From NCBI GenBank assembly GCA_965112735.1, contig OZ218955.1, positions 2,790,001 to 2,854,000 on the forward strand: a stretch of 64,000 nt of DNA, read 5' to 3'. A model generated the notes under the pieces. That model was not told where the DNA came from. It searched no databases and worked only from the letters and a program-made list of their open reading frames with translations. Both the position numbers and the translations under genes were made by a program. Below, piece after piece: positions 57,049 through 64,000 of the stretch. Source of the stretch: Phaeosaccion multiseriatum (Eukaryota; Ochrophyta, other classes). Each line of letters opens with the position of its first letter. Positions within the stretch are counted from its first letter, which is position 1.

Positions 57049-57671
57049 TCAATCCAGGTCTTCGTCGTCGAAGTCGTCCTTCAAGGGCGTGTCGGTGTAC
57101 TGGGTGTGCAGCAGGTTCTGCAGAACTTGAGCCCTCTCGTAGCCCTCCGTCAGACCGTGGCCGAACCCAGCCAAGTCCATAGACTGCGGGAGAGAGCGAG
57201 AGGGGGGGACCAGTCAGGCAAAGTCACTCCACCCCGCGTTCCTCCTCCCCAACCTCTTGCTTTGCATCTTCTCACCTCCCCATCTCCTCCTCTCCGGTCT
57301 GATCTGCGAAGCGACTGCCTATCCTGCCCCTTCATACTCGGTCCTGAAGGTCCTCCGCGCCCCATCATCATACTTGAGGGGATCATCATCTTGCTTTCTG
57401 CTTGTTGCGGGGCACGCGAGCGGAACTTTTAGGCACTGGGAGGGGGGTTGGGAAATGATAATGGCGCGCACCAAGAACGCGCCGAGTCACCATATGGCAC
57501 AGCAGAGTCAGTACTACGCCGGGATGGCTTCACTCATTCTGAAGCCCCCGCATCCAAGACAGAGCAATAATATGGGGGGAGAGTTGGGGGTGGGGGGGGG
57601 TGGAGAAAGAGTATTTCCTCACCGTCGTGCATTTGCCGGTCTTTGCCTCGCCTGCCGCCGGGGCGCACCAT
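57049..57671 (-). CDS. Possible small three-exon gene with conserved-looking C-terminus
   Basis: Exons 57671-57623 (starts ATG, donor GTGAGG), 57397-57276 (after CAG; donor GTGAGA) and 57183-57049 join in phase to 101 residues. Exon 1 is basic (VRPGGRRGKDRQMHD). Exon 3 is the convincing part: MDLAGFGHGLTEGYERAQVL, then NLLHTQYTDTP and an acidic end FDDEDLD before TGA 57051-57049. Exon 2 is doubtful: the frame that fits the splice phases is Met/Gly/Arg-rich, while another frame of the same bases reads DDPLKYDDGARRTFRTEYEG but has no GT donor. No family was recognised. Confidence 0.42.
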
Positions 57672-58099
57672 CCTCCTCCGCTTATTGATCTTAACTAAAG
57701 ATGCGGGAACAAGCTAAACAAGGAAGCTTTGGGACAAAAGAGAGAGGAGGAAAGGTGAAAAAAAATGGGAAGGTGCACGTCAGGTGCCATCCATTCATGA
57801 CTTACGAGGCGGGCCCTAATAAAATTACTATTTCTGATTTCCCCTTTTCTCCTCGCTCTCTCTCTCTCACGATCCTCTTACACAACGCGCAGGACCGTGC
57901 GTTGAATTGATTAGCAGGTTGGCAGTGCGTGTAAGAGGACGGACGTGGAGTCCTTCAGTATTCGATCAAAAGAACGAGCCTCGTCTTTTCCCGCTTGCGC
58001 GCTCCCTCCCCCCTCTGGATACCCTCTCTGCGCCCATGGCTGGTGACCGAGCCAGAGGGAGGCGACTTTGATCGACAGTTCCCCTGCCCACACCCTTCT
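57672..58099. promoter_or_regulatory. Region upstream of the ODC-like gene
   Basis: 428 bases between divergent start codons. AT-rich segment 57810-57850. The ODC-like frame is open from 57995 without an ATG until 58100. Confidence 0.4.
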
Positions 58100-62658
<4,559 letters not shown>

Positions 62659-62670
62659 GTACGTGAGGGC

Positions 62671-63300
62671 ATACAGCAGTTGGTCATACAGCCCCACGCT
62701 TGTACGGGCCACACTGCAGTTGGTTATACAGCCCCACGCTTGTACAGCCACACAGCAGTTGGTCATACAGCCACAGCAGTTGGTCATACAGCCACACAGC
62801 AGTTGGTCATGCAGCCTCACGCTTGTACAGGCCACACAGCAGTTGGTCATACAGCCCCACGCTTGTACAGCCACACAGCAGTTGGTCATACAGCCACAGC
62901 AGTTGGTCATACAGCCACACAGCAGTTGGTCATGCAGCCTCACGCTTGTACAGGCCACACAGCAGTTGGTCATACAGCCCCACCCTTGTACAGGCCACAC
63001 CGCAGTTGGTCATACAGCCCCACCACGCTTGTACAGGCCACACAGCAGTTGGTTATCCAGCCCCACGCCTGTACAGGCCACACTGCAGTTGGTCATACAG
63101 CCCCACGCCTGTACAGGCCACACAGCAGTTGGTCATACAGCCCCACGCTTGTACAGGCCACACCGCAGTTGGTCATACAGCCCCACGCTTGTACAGGCCA
63201 CACCGCAGTTGGTCATACAGCCTCACGCTTGTACAGGCCACACAGCAGTTGGTCATACAGCCCCACGCTTGTACAGGCCACACCGCAGTTGGTTTCTCCA
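62671..63300 (+). repeat. Nested minisatellite, GCAGTTGGTCATACAG units
   Basis: About 18 copies begin with CAGTTGGT(C/T)ATACAGCC. The main unit is 40 bases (starts at 63126, 63166, 63206 and 63246), ending GCTTGTACAGGCCACA; shorter 20-23-base units lie at 62755-62820 and 62877-62940, and the pair of blocks is itself duplicated at about 122 bases. It begins 13 bases after the ODC-like stop codon, so probably lies in the 3' untranslated region. Confidence 0.95.
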
Positions 63301-63591
63301 GCCACAGCCAAGGAGGACAAGGAGGGCTGAGGGGAGAGAGACGCCCGCGAGAAGGACGAGATACACGCAGGAGAGAAGGCACACACTTTGCCCCTGACAT
63401 AAATTACTCTTAATTCTATTTTTTTAGTAAAAAATTAAAAAATGTATAATTAAAGGTATTCAAGGGGGGGTTTCCCCCTTAAACTTATTACTGAGTCACA
63501 AATGGCGGTGCAGTGCGTGTGACCCAGCTGGGCCCCCGTCGTATTGAGTACAATACCGGTCGTAAGTACGCGCGCTTAACCACCTTCTCTG

Positions 63592-63632
<41 letters not shown>

Positions 63633-64000
63633 CGAACGTCAATCCTCCGCGCAGTCCCCCACACGTTTACTGTACGCCGTCCCCAGTTTATCAGGCCACC
63701 TCTTACACCCTACGCCATACGCACTCTCCTCCTCTTCCTCGCTCCTCCCTCGCCTCTCTCTCTCCCCTACTCTCTCTCTCTCCACCCTCGCCCCCCCCCC
63801 CTCTCTCTCTACGCGCGTGCCTCCTCCTCCTCCTCTCTCTACACGTTCGTCTCCTCCTCCTGCTCTCTCCACGCGCTCGCCTTCTCTTTCTCTTTCTCTT
63901 CGCGCTACGCTCGCTTCCTTTCGCTCCCTCTCCCTCTCCCTCTCTCTAGGCGGTCGCCTCCTTCACCTCTCCCTCCTTTGCCTCCCCCTCATTCCCGCCA
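63301..64000. other. 3' flank and pyrimidine-rich edge
   Basis: An AT-rich stretch (63400-63460) may mark transcript termination. From 63590 the sequence is CT-rich up to the window edge, like intron or untranslated sequence of a gene beyond it. No exon supported. Confidence 0.5.

Noticed and set aside
57398-57622. Open plus-strand frame 57257-57688 across the small minus gene
   Set aside because: No start or splice logic and low-complexity composition.
62671-63300. Possible CRISPR-like array
   Set aside because: Units are contiguous, vary in length and contain no unique spacers, and the genome is eukaryotic.
62663-63413. Long open frames of 216-244 codons reading repeated H-T-A-V-G-H-T-A-P-R-L-Y-R-P
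   Set aside because: They are open because the 40-bp tandem unit lacks stops in some frames; there is no independent start, splice support or non-repeat coding sequence.

Overview
The window is nuclear DNA of a eukaryote with many introns. Coding exons are joined at GT-AG borders, reading frames stay open across 2 to 17 exons per gene, and introns are packed with simple repeats. A 625-residue CDP-diacylglycerol synthase starts with a signal-peptide-like stretch followed by an A-F cleavage motif (GQAF/VGP). That is the hallmark of plastid targeting in stramenopile (ochrophyte) and related algae, so a secondary-plastid microalga is the best guess. The phosphate translocator fits this; no species is claimed.

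Layout: 1-3548, two divergent, near-identical large HSP20-type genes forming an inverted duplication. 4669-9415, a possible small basic-protein gene (-) and the plastid CDP-DAG synthase (+, 11 exons). 10348-21068, two divergent paralogues of a four-helix membrane protein with about 7 kb between them that holds gene-like but unresolved or broken exons. 22108-28501, alanine aminotransferase (-, 17 exons). 28915-33166, a low-complexity-rich protein with a divergent globin-like core (+, 7 exons). 34582-36382, an acidic secreted or organelle-targeted protein (-). 36654-41807, a leucine-rich-repeat protein with one repeat per exon (+). 42014-44635, a LysM plus UBA-like protein (-). 44865-51175, a major facilitator transporter of the SVOP type (+, 14 exons). 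51840-55804, a triose-phosphate/phosphate-translocator family protein (+, 9 exons). 57049-57671, a possible small three-exon gene (-). 58100-62658, an ornithine-decarboxylase-like protein (+, 8 exons), followed by a minisatellite.

There is no operon logic. The striking organisation is strand alternation: between 10348 and 51175 every gene runs opposite to its neighbour, giving short shared promoters (229-530 bp) and convergent 3' ends. Metabolically the set covers plastid lipid synthesis, carbon export across membranes, amino-acid and polyamine metabolism and stress protection, with no evident shared pathway.

The least explained signals are three short sequence families scattered through introns, intergenic DNA and even exons: GCAGTTGGTGATACA beside CAG runs, CCATCCACTGCCATCC mostly in introns and spacers, and TGCCCATATGCC. 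Others are a triplicated 3' splice site in the ODC-like gene, loss of the ornithine-binding and catalytic acid/thiol residues in the same protein, and microsatellites that start at 5' splice sites. All exon borders were read by eye from phase and splice consensus and have no transcript support here.
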